This document shows positions 1-11,587 of a stretch of 64,000 nucleotides of DNA, in pieces. This DNA is from Zopfochytrium polystomum (lineage: Eukaryota > Chytridiomycota > Chytridiomycetes > Chytridiales > Chytridiaceae), in assembly GCA_025765615.1 (NCBI GenBank), contig JAIVFJ010000017.1, positions 62,001 through 126,000 of the forward strand, read 5' to 3'. How positions within the stretch are numbered: the first letter of the stretch is position 1; every line of letters begins with the position of its first letter. A program made the translations under genes and the position numbers. The notes beneath the pieces are model-generated. The model had not been told where the DNA came from and did not search any database. It saw nothing but the letters and a program-made list of their open reading frames with translations.

Positions 1-444
1 GCAAGAAAGGGACAAGCACGCTTCTCCGAGAAGTGACAGGAGAACCAATAGACCGTCGTTGATAGGGATATTGATACGGTGGTAATCTAAGAATGGATAG
101 GCGGAGGGGCGCAAATGATACATTGTCACTGGCCGTTAAACCGTCAACGACGAAGATTGTTGAAAGGGTGAGGTCGAAGAAAGCCATAGAATGATGACCA
201 GACCGATTCAGCACGGAAACGACTGAAAATAGGGATGAAAAGGGAAAACGTAAAACGCCGCAGGGTATTGATATGGGATAATAGGATGATAAGAACGAAA
301 CAATTCGAAAGCAAATGGATGCATGCACCATATTCTAGATGAGTGAGGATAAGAGAATAAGAATGGGCAATAAATGTAAGAATATGAATGTGTTTCGACA
401 GGGGAGATCCCGAACGGTTCCTTGAGAAATGAGAGTAAACGCAG

Positions 445-2226
445 CTAGGCTGTCACAGCGTTGGAGATCGGCACGAGCCCGGAGGAGAGAACATTTGAAG
501 CGACGCCAACAAGCGCGGCGCCAAACAACTCTTCCCCGCGCGCGCTGAAAGGCGGACTGTTCGCGTGCAGGTGCACGTGCCTGACCGCATCGTCGTAAAT
601 AGACCGGACGGTGCGCGTGCTGCCGTAGAAGCTCTGCCGCTTCAAGTCGTCGTCGCTCATTCTGCGGAAACGCCCGGCAGCTTCGTCGAGGCGGTTTCGA
701 AACTTAGCGATCATCATTTTCTTGTTTTCCCAATACTCGAGGTTCCTTGTCGGCACCTCGGCCAAGCCGACCATCGGCACGTAGCGGGGCGACACGACGA
801 GCATGGCGCCGTCGCCCGTTTTCACGGCGATGTCAAACTCGCCATCGTGTCTCGGCCTAGGTACGCATTCGAAGGACTCATCGGATCGCTTGTGCATGAG
901 GAGCGCGGCGGCAACCATTCCTTTAAACCCGGCGTTGTTCACGCCGTTCTTCCAAAAGTTGGTGCTGCGTTGGCGGGCGAGGGATTGCTTGCAGAGACGG
1001 CGGCAAATGTAGAGTAGCTCGTCTACCCTGGTGCGGCCACGAAGCGGCACGGGGGCCTCAGGGCTGGCGACGGGTAGGGCAGAGAATCTGGCGGCATCAC
1101 CTTCTCGAGAGTCCGCCGTTACGCCCGACTTGAAAAGGTTGCTGGAGACGCCAATGACCACCGTGCAGTGCACGTTCCTTCTGTCAAACTGAAAAGGGAG
1201 CGAGTGGCCGTCGCCGTTGCGGAGAACGGAGACGTATTCCAGGACCTGATGAAGTGCTTCCTTGAAAGTTTTGGCAACCTTGGTAGTCTTTCGCTCCTTG
1301 CGGGATTTCTCGGTTTTCTTAATGAGAGTCCAAAACTGGGATTGCAAAAAGGTAGGTCCCACGCTTTTGAATCGGGAGACCACCGATTCCAGCTCCCTCA
1401 AGTTTGAAATGCCTTCCCCGCCGCGCACTCCAATTGATCGATAGTCAACGCCGACGATGTAGGGAGTTTGTATGTACTTGAACTCAATGACTCGTACGTC
1501 GCCGTCTTTGCCCACAATCGCCAGGTCGGCGTACTTGCCACCGACCGTAATTTCCGAGTAGACCTGTTCGTCGGGAGCCAAGAGCGCCACGACAGCCATG
1601 GTAAAGATAGCTCCAAACGAGGCCTCGTTCAACCCGCCCCTCCAAAAGACTTGGGCCGGCAGATTGGCCACGGTGAGCTTGGTTAAAGCGCAGGCCTGGT
1701 CGAGAACCTGCTCTTGCCTTTCGATGCCGCGGAGCGGTTTGGACTCGGCATCAAGGAGTGGAGGACTCTCAAGAGTTCGTTCTTGAACGTGATCGGCGCG
1801 GCCGCTGCTGCCGACCGGAGTAGCCGCGAGAAAACTTGCGTTTGGAGCGCTAGCCTTGATCTCCTCCTTCGGTGCTGTGGGGCGCTGTGGGGAAGGAGGA
1901 GGGGTACGCAGACCGTGGGCAGAGGACGCGCGGGTTGGGCTGAATGTTGGTGGAGTGAACAATGAGGGCTGCGTTAGACGTGGTTCAAATAGGAGTGAGA
2001 AACGGGGTTGGAGTGGAGGCCCTTCTACGATGCAGCCAGTCGGCTTGAGGTTGTGGGATGGGTTGAAACGGGGAAGGAAAACGGTAATAGAAAGAGGCGG
2101 GGGTAAGAGAGCGGCACCGACATGAACGCAGAGCACGTATATGGGGAGTGAACGATCATTTACAGCATGATCAAGGTTTCGGGCGTCCCTCGTATGGTAG
2201 TGAGGAAAGTGTTGCATGGCCTCCAT
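445..2226 (-). CDS. PD-(D/E)XK nuclease-like protein with a degenerate second nuclease-fold domain
   Basis: Open frame of up to 593 codons. Residues about 190-370 look like the fungal/bacterial PD-(D/E)XK family that includes DUF1703: a conserved FWRGGLNEASFGAIF segment, then YADLAIV (acidic metal ligand) and VIEFKY (the E-x-K motif), then a QVLEY helix. A second copy of the same layout follows (about 420-590): FWKNGVNNAGFKG, FDIAVK, and VVSPRY where VIEFKY would be, so the E and K are replaced by S and R and this half should be inactive. The first 120 residues are proline-rich, overlap repeated upstream DNA and are not shared in frame with the paralogue, so the true start is uncertain and an upstream exon is possible. 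Role unknown; a DNA-processing or effector function is only inference. The paralogue is at 8011-9480. Confidence 0.6.
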   Translation of the reverse strand: MEAMQHFPHYHTRDARNLDHAVNDRSLPIYVLCVHVGAALLPPPLSITVFLPRFNPSHNLKPTGCIVEGPPLQPRFSLLFEPRLTQPSLFTPPTFSPTRASSAHGLRTPPPSPQRPTAPKEEIKASAPNASFLAATPVGSSGRADHVQERTLESPPLLDAESKPLRGIERQEQVLDQACALTKLTVANLPAQVFWRGGLNEASFGAIFTMAVVALLAPDEQVYSEITVGGKYADLAIVGKDGDVRVIEFKYIQTPYIVGVDYRSIGVRGGEGISNLRELESVVSRFKSVGPTFLQSQFWTLIKKTEKSRKERKTTKVAKTFKEALHQVLEYVSVLRNGDGHSLPFQFDRRNVHCTVVIGVSSNLFKSGVTADSREGDAARFSALPVASPEAPVPLRGRTRVDELLYICRRLCKQSLARQRSTNFWKNGVNNAGFKGMVAAALLMHKRSDESFECVPRPRHDGEFDIAVKTGDGAMLVVSPRYVPMVGLAEVPTRNLEYWENKKMMIAKFRNRLDEAAGRFRRMSDDDLKRQSFYGSTRTVRSIYDDAVRHVHLHANSPPFSARGEELFGAALVGVASNVLSSGLVPISNAVTA

Positions 2227-2655
2227 GTGATGTACCCCAAAAATGAGGAGGAGGGGAGAAACAGGAGCGAAGTGGCGCCTCTGATTGGGCGTGAGAGGTC
2301 GTGAGCTTACCTGGCGGAGCGATCATGGAGCATCGCAAGGGCGGGAGTGGGGGAAGAGGGCGGGTGGGGGTTAAGGGGGGGGGGGGGGAAGGGGGGTTGA
2401 AGAGAGCGAGAAACGGCACCGACATCGATGCAAAGAGGTACAAGGAGGTGGAGAGCGTATCATTCACAGTATGACCAAGGGGTGTGGCCCTTGCATTGTG
2501 GCGGGGGGGGGGGCAGTGACCAATCACGGGGTAACATGGCCTCCAGGTTTTGTAACGGCAGAGGTGAAGAAGGAGGGGAGAAGCAGAGCGAGGGAGTCTG
2601 TGAGGTCGTGACTTTCACCTGGTGGAGCGATCATTGGGCATCGCACCGTCCGTTT
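2095..2655. repeat. Two tandem upstream modules of copy A
   Basis: Two related segments of roughly 240-260 bases (about 2095-2335 and 2400-2655) lie upstream of the nuclease-domain gene. Each carries CGGCACCGACATxxAxGC near its start, a 'cagxatgacaaxg' segment in the middle, and 'cctggxggagcgatcatxgxgcatcgca' at its end. Copy B has the same pair at about 9650-9870 and 9900-10155. They may be promoter modules or untranslated sequence; no function is proven. A G-run at about 2371-2390 lies between them. Confidence 0.65.
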
Positions 2656-3030
2656 TGTCTGTCTCGCGGTTCCCAACGGTCGACATGGCGCGATCTTTGC
2701 AGTGAGTTATGCAGGGAGTCTAAGAATCGAAGAGATCGAAAAGGGGAGGGACTTGGGAGGGGGTCTATTGGGGAAGGCTTGGCAGGGAGCTTGCTGAGGG
2801 AAGTGAGTGGGGCGGGTGGTGGGGTGAGGGCGAAGCTGGCTGGCGGCGATGGAGAAGAGGAAGATGGAAGGAAGGAGGGCTGAGTGGTTGTTCGTCTTCT
2901 TCTTTTTTCTCTTTGTGCGGGGGAACGAGCAGGAGGGACGCGCTGCCATCCTTAAATATCGATTCTCGGTGTTGTCCGGGGTGTCCGTTTATCTGGTTCG
3001 GACGTGGGTGTCCAAAACGGCAGGGTTGGT

Positions 3031-5156
3031 TTGGAAGGACTTGACATGGTAGGCGGAATCCAATGGAATCCAATCGAATCCAACCTCCCTGAAAAGTATT
3101 GTTGTAACCCGTCCGCCGAGCAGAGAAATCGAGCCGAGTAGACGATTGCTTCGATGCCGCGAGTAGTTTGTTGTTCGACACGGGCCCATTTCTTCTTTGG
3201 CACATCGTCATTGCCCTTTTTTTTTCTTCACGAATCGAGTATTTACTTCGCGAACATAACGAACTGCGTTGGATAAAGGTACTGAGCCCGAGGCCGTTGA
3301 CAAAAGGCGGCGATAGCCGGAGTGGTGGCTCGAGTGCGCAATCAGCAGTTGAGTGGGGGACTGTGCAGAGTGGGCTGTGGACCACCGCCGCCGTGCCGCA
3401 AGGGCGGCAGGGTTAGAACCGAGCGGCGGTTGTGGGCTGTCTTGTAGAGTGGAGGTCCCCGTTCAAAGCGACAAGATGTTGAAACAGTCCTCTCTTTTAC
3501 GCGCGGACGCTCTACTGGCTAGCCCGTTTTGCAATTTGGAGCTCAACCGCGTCAATAGATACGTTCGGGGGAAGGGTGAATATCGGCCAATATTAATATT
3601 TAAAAAAAATTTTCCACTGAGCTTGTCCATCCCATGGGGGCGGACGGTGCACCTTCTACTCGGCATCAATCAACCTTCTACAGCCCCGTCTAAGCCCCAA
3701 ATCGATAGAATACGGCGACATTCAGGCCCTTCTAGTGTCGTATCGGTATCGGGTGGCGGGTTTTAACTCCTTTTTTTTTTTTTTTATATTATTCCACGCA
3801 GCCAGAAGCTGCGTGACGGGAGGAGTGAATTGCCACGCAGGTATGGCAGGGAGCCAAGAACCTTGACAGAACCAAGCGTGTCTCCACGCACAGGCCACCC
3901 TAGCTGTTAACGCTACCAGGAAACAAACAACAAGAAGAGAAGGCAACAACAACCAAGGAAAGAGAAAAGAAGAGAATAAGGTGGGCCGACGCCCTGCGGA
4001 GAGTGTCCAGTGGACAGCGGAGAGGGTGGTGAGCGGAGGCAAATGGGAAATGGCAACACCGCGGAAATTGTGAGCAGGGAGGAGATCCTCAGGGAACGTC
4101 AGGAGGATTGGGATAACGCGGAAGCGCTTGCCGCGGAGGAGGGTGGCGGGTTTAACTCCGTCCGACACATAGTCGACAATTATTAGAAATGGCCGTGACA
4201 CCAATAAATCTCGGAAAATCAGTGCTATCACCGTCGGGACCCATCGGCTCTGGCCCGTTTTCCATATCGCTATCGTGTAAGGATTATCACGATATGATGG
4301 ATGCGATGTTAAAGCTGCGGAATATCGATTTGCCCCGTCGACGGGCCGCCCTAAATTAGTGGACGCACTTACAGTCCTTTTCCAGCGACTGGTTTGGTTT
4401 ATTGTGCAAGCCCTCTGTTGGCAGACCAATTTTGAAAACATTGACCCAAAACGTCGTTCGCGATCGTCTCGACCGAAACCTGAAGGTTCACGTGGTGAGA
4501 TGTGAATCGCAAACATGAACGACCAAGGACTGGTGGAAGGTTGCTCACGACCATTCATCTCCTTGCAGACAAACAGTTGTTTTTCTTTTTGGAAATGGAA
4601 ATTCACATTTGTAAACCAAACCGAGGCCGTGATCACTGATGATGAGCACACTGAAAGCCGCAGGTGGGAGGGAGTCCCGCCAAGACGCGGCCGCGAGGGG
4701 GGTGCGATCCGCAAAGGGGCCGCGTGTATCGAACGCGTCGTCACTCACCCTCCTCCCATTTATGGAAACAGATAAAGCAACGTGCGAAACAAACTCCGAA
4801 ATCAAATGACGGGGAAAAAAGAAAGAAAAGAAGAAAGAAAGAAAAGAAAAAGACTCCACCACGTTCAACAACAATCCGCTTGAGAAAGTATATTTTGTTT
4901 GTTGATTGTTGGCTGCAAACAAACACACACCCAATTTGTCTTCCTCCAATTTTCTTGATATTCGCAATTTGCAGCGGCGGCGTGACGGAGTCTTCGGGAC
5001 TCATTCAATCGCCGTTTTCCGCGGTCGGCAAACAATAAATACATTCTGTTTTCGTGTGAAATGAAGCAAGCAGACATGCAGACAGACGGTCAGACAGACA
5101 TGACTGACTGACAGACTGACTGACAGATTTTCCTTTCTACATTTACCGTACCTTGC
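3031..5156. other. Intergenic stretch, no supported gene
   Basis: About 2.1 kb with moderate GC and a run of T near 3771-3785. Several long open frames exist (for example 3722-4744 on the minus strand), but their translations have no family-like motifs, biased composition or splice support. A purine-rich A/G stretch lies at about 4811-4851, and short 'cagacagacxgac' direct repeats lie at about 5079-5127, just before the next gene. I see no RNA gene here. Confidence 0.5.
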
Positions 5157-7208
5157 TTGTTGAAACCGGGATGGCGTTTCACCCTCGTCGGCTTCTTGCC
5201 GCCCTCCCGCGTCGGCAGCCGTCAAAAGTCGCCGTCGCCGTCATCGACGTTCCCGTTCATGTTCCCGTTCCCGTCCTTCCTCCTCGTCCCCAACCCCCTC
5301 CTCCTCTTCCGCGGCCGCTTCAGTCTGGTGCTCGCCGTCGTTTTCTGCATTGCCGCTGGCGTCGCCATCGGCTCCATGCTGGCCGTCGTCACCGTGCGGC
5401 CACGGACGGCGGCAGCGACAGCTCCGGAGGGTAGCTTCCGCGGGAGGATGGGCGTCGCCACGTTCAGGCAGGCCAACCGCGACCGCGTACGCAGCCACCA
5501 CCTCCTCGACGTCGAGCAACCGGTGGCAGCCGCGGTTGCTGTTGAACCAACCACGAAGCCGATGGGCCAAATTTCCATGCTTCCATCGACAAGTGAGTCG
5601 AAAGGAACTTCCTCCACCACGCGCCGCGTACCAAGAAAGACATCAGTCACCACTTCGACTCTGGTAACCAGTCGGGCCGCTGCAATGCACGCCAACACTC
5701 AATTCCCCCTATCGCGAGTATTTTTCCCATCCATAACAAAAAAAAAACTTGGCTGACGGCGATTTCCAAAGTCCGCCACACCCACCCCCCACCCAAACTA
5801 CCTGTACCTCGAAGACGAAGCGCCACCCTCGACTCTCACTGCGCTCCAACGCAGCCAGCTCCGACCCAAGCCAGGAGCAGCGCGAATCGCGTACCTCAAC
5901 CGCCACGGCGGGACGCAGAACAACATGAACTGGATAATGACGCAGTTCGGGCTGAGCGTGACGCAGGTCAACCCGTTTGATCTTGAGATAGAGTACGGCA
6001 TGTCAAAGGCCGACGCGGACGCGCTGCGCGAAAGTGGTAAAGGGGGGTTCAAATTTGACGACTAGTACTCCAACCAGACATCCCGCACACGCTGACACAG
6101 CCGTCATGTTTAATTTCATTCTTTTAAAAAGGTTTTACAGGGTCCTTGTGCGCGCAATACGACATCATCATCGTCGGCGACACGATCCCCGACGCCCGCC
6201 CGCTCCTGCAAGACCTCCACCAGCAAACACCCGCCTGCACGTCGACGCACATCATTCTCGAAATCACGGTGCGGTTCGACGCGTTGGTCGAGGACGGGGA
6301 CGACTACGAGGAGTACCTGTCCATGTTCCGCGACCTGTACGAGCGGGACGAGAGGCGGCTGCACGTCGTCGCAAACAACCCGTTTGAGGTGTACTACGCG
6401 TTTCGGAGCGGCGTGCGGTTTCGGAGGTGGCGAGTGCTGAGGCCGGGCGGGGTTAGCGATGTAGCGGCGCTGGTAATTGTTTTTTTTTTCTTTTTTTTTT
6501 TTCCGGGTGCAACTATACAACGAAAAACTCACTCCTAATTTTCCAGGACACCGTCGACTCGACCGTCGCCGCGTTTCGGGGCGTCTGGCCCAACCTCGAC
6601 GAGCTCTTCACGCAGTTCAACATCCCGGTCCACTCGCTGGACTACCACTACGGCGGGCCGCGCACCCTGGCAAAGTACAAGGCGTACATCGACTCGCCGT
6701 ACCAGGTGTCGACGATGAAGCTGTACGAGAACCTGGCGGCGGGCGTCGTCATGATGGTTCCGTCGCCGGGTCTTTGGCGCGAACTCAATTTGGTATGCCT
6801 TGCTGGTTGTTTGCGAGCGATGTCTTTCGTCATGCCAATATCCTCGAAACTTCTCTTCACCCCCTATTTTTCCCTTTTCCGAACCCCTTTCCTTTCAAAC
6901 GGCCCATCCCCTCATCCTCCCAGAACGGCACCCAAGAATACACCCTCTGCTGGCCCGACGTAGAACCCCTCGACCTCGCCGACTACTCTCGTCTCATCGA
7001 TTTCTACCACACCGACATTTCGCCGTACATATACTACTTTGACTCGTTTGAGGCGCTGAGTGCCATGCTGAGCGCCGAGTCGGGGTGGACAGACGGCGGG
7101 AGCAAGAACGTGCGAGAGACCGGGCCCGCATGGACGCTGGCGGAGCGGGAACGGACTCTGATGGGGTGGCAGGAGGTGTTGTTTGAAGCGGGGGCGTTGG
7201 TGTTGTAA
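5157..7208 (+). CDS. Putative type II membrane glycosyltransferase-like protein (5 exons)
   Basis: Exons 5157-5663, 5772-6036, 6141-6472, 6547-6792 and 6924-7208 join in phase through GT-AG introns (the first intron is the least certain) to about 544 residues. A hydrophobic segment at about residues 56-78 (FSLVLAVVFCIAAGVAIGSM) would make a signal anchor, as in Golgi glycosyltransferases. The lumenal part has YLNRHGGTQNNMNW, a stretch reading DIIIVGDTIPDARPLLQ, and near the end KLYENLAAGVVMMVPSPG, which resembles the sugar-nucleotide-binding glycine/proline loop of GT-B enzymes. Substrate cannot be told. The gene lies alone between the two duplicated nuclease blocks. The family call rests on these motifs only. 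Confidence 0.55.
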
Positions 7209-7604
7209 TATTATGGATTGGCGTGAGGGGAGGGGGGGCGAGGTGGAGTATGTAAAAAGGGAGATTGTGCTTCCTGCATCGCCGGCTTTTCGCACGCTTG
7301 CTCGGTTTCTTTTCACTTTTTTGGTTTTGCTTAAGACATACACGGAGGTGGGGGAGGCGGGCGTTGGGGTTTCGTAATTGGTAGGGCTACCCGCAACATG
7401 AGCTTGATAACTATATTATAAGATGACAGGCCACCAACTGCCTTCTCCACTTGTTTTGTTCCATTTCCGCGCCCTGCTATCTGCCTAACTCACCAAGGGA
7501 TGTCGGGGTCGCAAGTGGTATCATTACAATCGCGAAAGCGCTGGTAATCAAACGGGCGATGATTTGCGATAGGATCCACGGGGCGTGGTGTTATTCCTTT
7601 CAAT
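7209..7604. other. Intergenic 3' flank
   Basis: Short spacer between the glycosyltransferase-like gene and duplicated block B. I see no gene, RNA or clear repeat. AT-rich sequence near 7406-7422 could serve 3' end formation. Confidence 0.5.
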
Positions 7605-10500
7605 CAATGGACAAGAAAGGGACAAACAGGCTTCTTCCAGAAGAGCCACAGAAGAGAAGAACCCAGTGGACCGTCGCAAGGGTATTGATATGGCGAGAGT
7701 CTAATTCATAGAGCGTCGAGGGGGAGCAGGTAAAGCGGGAGGAAACGCATAGAATGTGATTCTCACACCAATAGCAGTATGAGCGTTGAAAAGAGTAGCA
7801 GGATGGATGTTCACGCGGAGGGAAAGGAGGTATTGATATGGGGAGTCTGAAATGAAAATACCGCGCGGACGAAAGCAGGTAAACCTCCGTGCGCCTCCGG
7901 CGCTGAAAAGGGTAAGGGGAGGACGACGAAGCCACAAACAAGGACCAGATATCGACATGCGGGGTAAGGGTGAATAAAATGGATGATCAATATCAGAGAG
8001 AGCAATGCTGTCAATCCGACTTGACCCAAAGCTCGCGGTGAAGGATGTTCGATGCCACGCCGACGAGCAACGCACCGAACAGGCGGTCGTGTCTCACGTC
8101 GAAAGGAGGTCTAAGCAGGTGCCAATTGACCGTGCAGTCGTACTCAACTAGCCCGGAAAGCTCGGTTTGCTCCAAATCGTCATCATCCATCCGACGAATA
8201 CGTTCCGCAGCCTCGTCGAGGGCATTTCTGAAGTTGTGGACGCGGTAGGGGTCGTTCTCGAGCGACACGAGGTTCTGGTTTGGTATATCGTGCAAGCCAA
8301 AGTAACGCGACGCGACGATAAGCACGTCTCCGTCGCTGGTTCTCACGGCCATGTCGAACACGGGGTCCCTTCGGGCCAACCGACGGACGGACAGTTCGTG
8401 CTCGTCGTTGCGCGTGTTCCGGTTGCGATCATCCCTTGAAAACCGGCGCCGTTCAGGCCGTTGCGCCAGAAGTTTGTGCTGCGGAGCCGGGCGAGGGTTC
8501 GTTTGCAGTGGACGTAGCAGAGGAGTCGCAGCTCCCGGAATCGATCGCGGCCGCGGAGCGGCACGGGGGGTATGGGGCCGGCGACGGGTAGGGCCGAGAA
8601 TCCGGCAGCGTCAATTTTTAGAGGCTCCTTCATTACGCCCGACTTGAAAAGGTTGCTGGAGACGCCAAAGACCACCGCGCAATCCACTTTTCTACGATCA
8701 AACTGAAAAGGGAGCGACTGGTCGTCGCCATTGCTTAGAAGGGAGGCATATTTGCGCACCTGATAAATCGCTTCCTTGAAAGTTTCGTCAATCTTCGTTG
8801 CTATTTCCTTCTCCGTGGATTTCTCAGTTTTCTTAATGAGAGTCTCCCCCATTGTTTCCTTTGTTTTCGTAATGAGAGTCCAAGACTGAGATATCAACGA
8901 GCGTGGGTCCATGTTTCTGAATCGGCCGATCTCCGATTCCAGCTTCTCCAAGTTTAAAACGCCTACTTCCTCGCGTCCGTCAACTAATGCGCAAGCCACG
9001 TCCGCAATGTAGGGAGTTTGTATGTACTTGAACTCAATGACTAGCACGCCGCCGTCGTTGTCCACAATCGCCAGGTCGGCGTACTTGCCACCGACCTTAA
9101 TTTCCGAGTAGACCTGTTCGTCGGGAGCCAAGAGCGCCACGACAGCCATGGTAAAGATAGCTCCAAACGAGGCCTCGTTCAGCCCGCCTTTCCAAAAGAC
9201 GGGACCAGGGAGAATGCCTAAAGTGAGCTTGATGACGGCGCAAGCGCGGTCGCGCAATTGCTGTCGCCGTTCGAGGCCGCCGAGCGGTTTAACGTCAACC
9301 GGGTCGGAGCGGCCGCTGCTGCCGCACGGGGCCACCTGGAGGCTTTTCTTGATGTCTTCCCTTGGCGCGATGGGGCGCTGTGGGGAAGGAGGAGGTGTAC
9401 GCAGGCCGTGGACAGGGGAGGCGCGAGTTGGGCTGAATGATGTGTTGGGAGTGTGGAGAATGAGGGCACTTTGTTAGACGTGAATCAGTTCGGAATGAGA
9501 AAGGAGATAAGAGTAGACGCCCTTTTACGACACAGCCAGTCGGCAGTCTTCAGGGGGTTGGTAGTTGGGGAAAACGGCGGGGGGGAGTAGCGGTTGTGGG
9601 ATGATGGGTGGAACTCGAGAAATGGCAGGATAATAGAAAGAGGAGGGCTTGGGCGAAGACCGGCACCGACATCGAAGCGAGCGGTCATTGACAGTTTGGG
9701 CATCCCTCGCGATGTATCGAGGACAGTACCTGCCGCATTGCAGCCATATATCGAAGGTAAAAGTTAAGGAGAGGTGACAGGCAGGAGCGAAATGGCGCCT
9801 CTGACAGCGAGTGGGCGTGAGAGGTTGCAAAAATTATCTGGTGGAGCGATGATTGGGCATCGCAAGGGCGGGAGGGGGGAGGGAAGGGGGGTTGTGGACA
9901 GCGAATAACGGCGGCGACATCGATGCAAAGAAGGTGTAATGGGGAGCGAGAGATCATTAACAGCATGACCAAGGGTTGAGGGCATCCCTTGCATGAATGA
10001 GAAGGGTAGTGACCAGGCACGGGGCAGCATGACCTCTTGGTGTTGTAACGGCATAGGTGAAGGAGAGGGGGAGGAGTCGGGGCGAGTGGGTGTGTGTGAG
10101 GTCGTGACGTTACCTGTTGGGGCGATCACACTAGGCACCGCGCCGTCCGTTTTGTCTGTCGCGCGGTATCCAGCTGTCGACATGACGTGATATTTGCAAT
10201 GAGCGATTCAAATAGTCGAAGGATCGGAGAGGATCGAGAACAAAGAGGAGGGAGTAAGGCGAGGGGGGGAGGGAGTGAAGGGGGGGTTGGGGGGGCGGGT
10301 CGGGACGAGACTTAAGCGACGAAGGATACGTGCAGGAGGGGGGGGGAAGCTGGCGAGCGAAGGGAGAGCGGGTTGGATGTTTGTTTTTTCTCTTTTTTTG
10401 GGGATGGGAGAGGGCGGAGCAGGCGGACTCTTTAAATACGGATGGGTTTTGGTTCTTTGTCCGGTCCGTTCTCTCTGGGACCGCAGGTCCGAGAAAACAG
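7605..10500. repeat. Duplicated block, copy B (frameshifted nuclease-domain gene plus flanks)
   Basis: Counterpart of 1-3030. It carries the same order of elements on the minus strand: TATA-like patch near 10430, two upstream modules (about 9900-10155 and 9650-9870), the coding region, and a 3' flank with GGTATTGATATGG repeats. Divergence in noncoding parts is large (many substitutions and indels), so the duplication is not recent. The two copies flank the glycosyltransferase-like gene, so this is a dispersed, direct-orientation duplication about 7.6 kb apart. Confidence 0.8.
8011..9480 (-). pseudogene. Paralogous PD-(D/E)XK-like gene, frameshifted in the second domain
   Basis: Closely related to the protein at 445-2226. 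The first domain is intact in one frame: FWKGGLNEASFGAIF, YADLAIVDN and LVIEFKY keep the D and E-x-K catalytic residues. In the second domain the frame is lost near 8410: after GFQGMIAT the matching continuation (starting RNDEHEL, aligned to KRSDESF of copy A) is in another frame, and about 10 bases are missing relative to copy A. The rest (8379-8011) then reads FDMAVRTSDG...VASRY to the end, again with E and K of the motif replaced (A and R). No ATG opens the frame upstream; it is open past 9335 with non-ATG codons. A frameshifted gene is the simplest view. A shortened protein ending at 8343 with one active domain is possible. Confidence 0.65.
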
Positions 10501-11587
10501 CCTTGTCACGTTCAGGAGGATTTGACTTTCAGTGAATTTCAGGTAAGTACCTCGTCAAAGATTTATATTTTCTTTGAAGGTTGTTTTACTGCGGATTTCA
10601 TATATTACAGTGAATTTCATATTCCTTGAGATTTTGGGGCTGAAAAAAAAATGTTTCGGGGGGAGCAAAAAAAAGTTTTCGATTGGGGGGGGTGGTCGGT
10701 CTCCATATATGAAATTAGTAAGACATATTCATCATTCACTCACCAAAAAAAAAAAATCCATCAAGAAGCGGAGAGTTTCCTGTTTATCAGACAGTGTTAG
10801 GAAGACTTGGATTAACGGGGCTCCGATTCGTCTATCTGTTCCAAGGACGCCAATGAGGGCCGAAAAAGAACCAATAGTGTGCCGTCCTTTGTTGGGACCC
10901 TGGTACTGGTGACGGGGCTCAGTCCATAGTAGTGGTCGGATCCCATCGCGGAACCGGACGGAACGCGGTTTGTGTACCGCTCTCAGTTGCACACACACAC
11001 ACACACACACACACAGGAGACCTCTCTCTCTCTCTGCCCCCTCTGTCCCCCTCGCTTCCTTTCAACTTTGACGGCAGCGGATAAGCGGGCACCAAGCAAG
11101 GTACAAAATCGAAACAACGGAAAATGCGCGTCGCGTCGCGCGCGATAACCGCGGACCCCACTATTTTGTTTCTTGGCGTGTCGCAACACATAGTGCCCCG
11201 CGGGCCGACTGTTTTGCCTTTCCCCTCACCGCGCTCGCGTGACCGGGGGCAAGACAGAGAGAAAACGAACGTAATCAGAGGGCGGATCAGCGATGCTCGT
11301 CGAATGGATGGAGGGGACGAGGGGGAAAGACACGGACTAAATGGAAAATACAAATTTATTTTTCTTGTCTGGGCCAGATAAGCAAGCAGAAAGAGAACAG
11401 AGACAGACAGGCAAGGAGAGAAAAAAAATTTATTTTCTCTCTCTCTCACTCTCTCCCTCTCTCTCTCTCTCTCAGTTTTTTTTTTTTTTTTGCCTTTGTT
11501 CTCTTTTTTTTCTCCAACCCGATTGCCGAAAAGGCAGTGTGCGCTTCGACTGACCAGAAACGAATCCACTATTACTCAAACAAGCGA
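10501..11587. other. Intergenic region with microsatellites upstream of the methyltransferase gene
   Basis: Contains an AC dinucleotide run at about 10988-11014 followed by a CT-rich stretch (to about 11040), a CT run at about 11438-11474 and a T-run at about 11477-11491, about 100 bases before the ATG at 11588. No coding signal is supported. The CT-rich tract is in the position of a core promoter pyrimidine patch. Confidence 0.5.

Larger units (their letters stand above)
1..3030. repeat. Duplicated block, copy A (nuclease-domain gene plus flanks)
   Basis: This block is a diverged duplicate of 7605-10500. Similarity runs from the 3' flank (compare positions 1-90 with 7609-7700), through the coding region, to an AT-rich TATA-like patch (about 2952-2960 here, 10430-10438 in the other copy). 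The 3' flank repeats the short phrase GGTATTGATATGG (around 65 and 262 here; around 7681 and 7824 in copy B). The coding part is the most conserved, which suggests selection on the protein after duplication. The left edge lies outside the window. No terminal inverted repeats or target-site duplications were recognised. Confidence 0.8.

Noticed and set aside
3722..4744. 340-codon open frame on the minus strand
   Set aside because: Translation has no recognisable motif, composition changes abruptly along it, and the stretch crosses an A/T-run; likely chance.
5079..5127. Short spaced 'cagacagacxgac' repeats as a CRISPR array
   Set aside because: Units are 4-8 bases with no unique spacers; it is a simple tandem repeat in a eukaryotic promoter.
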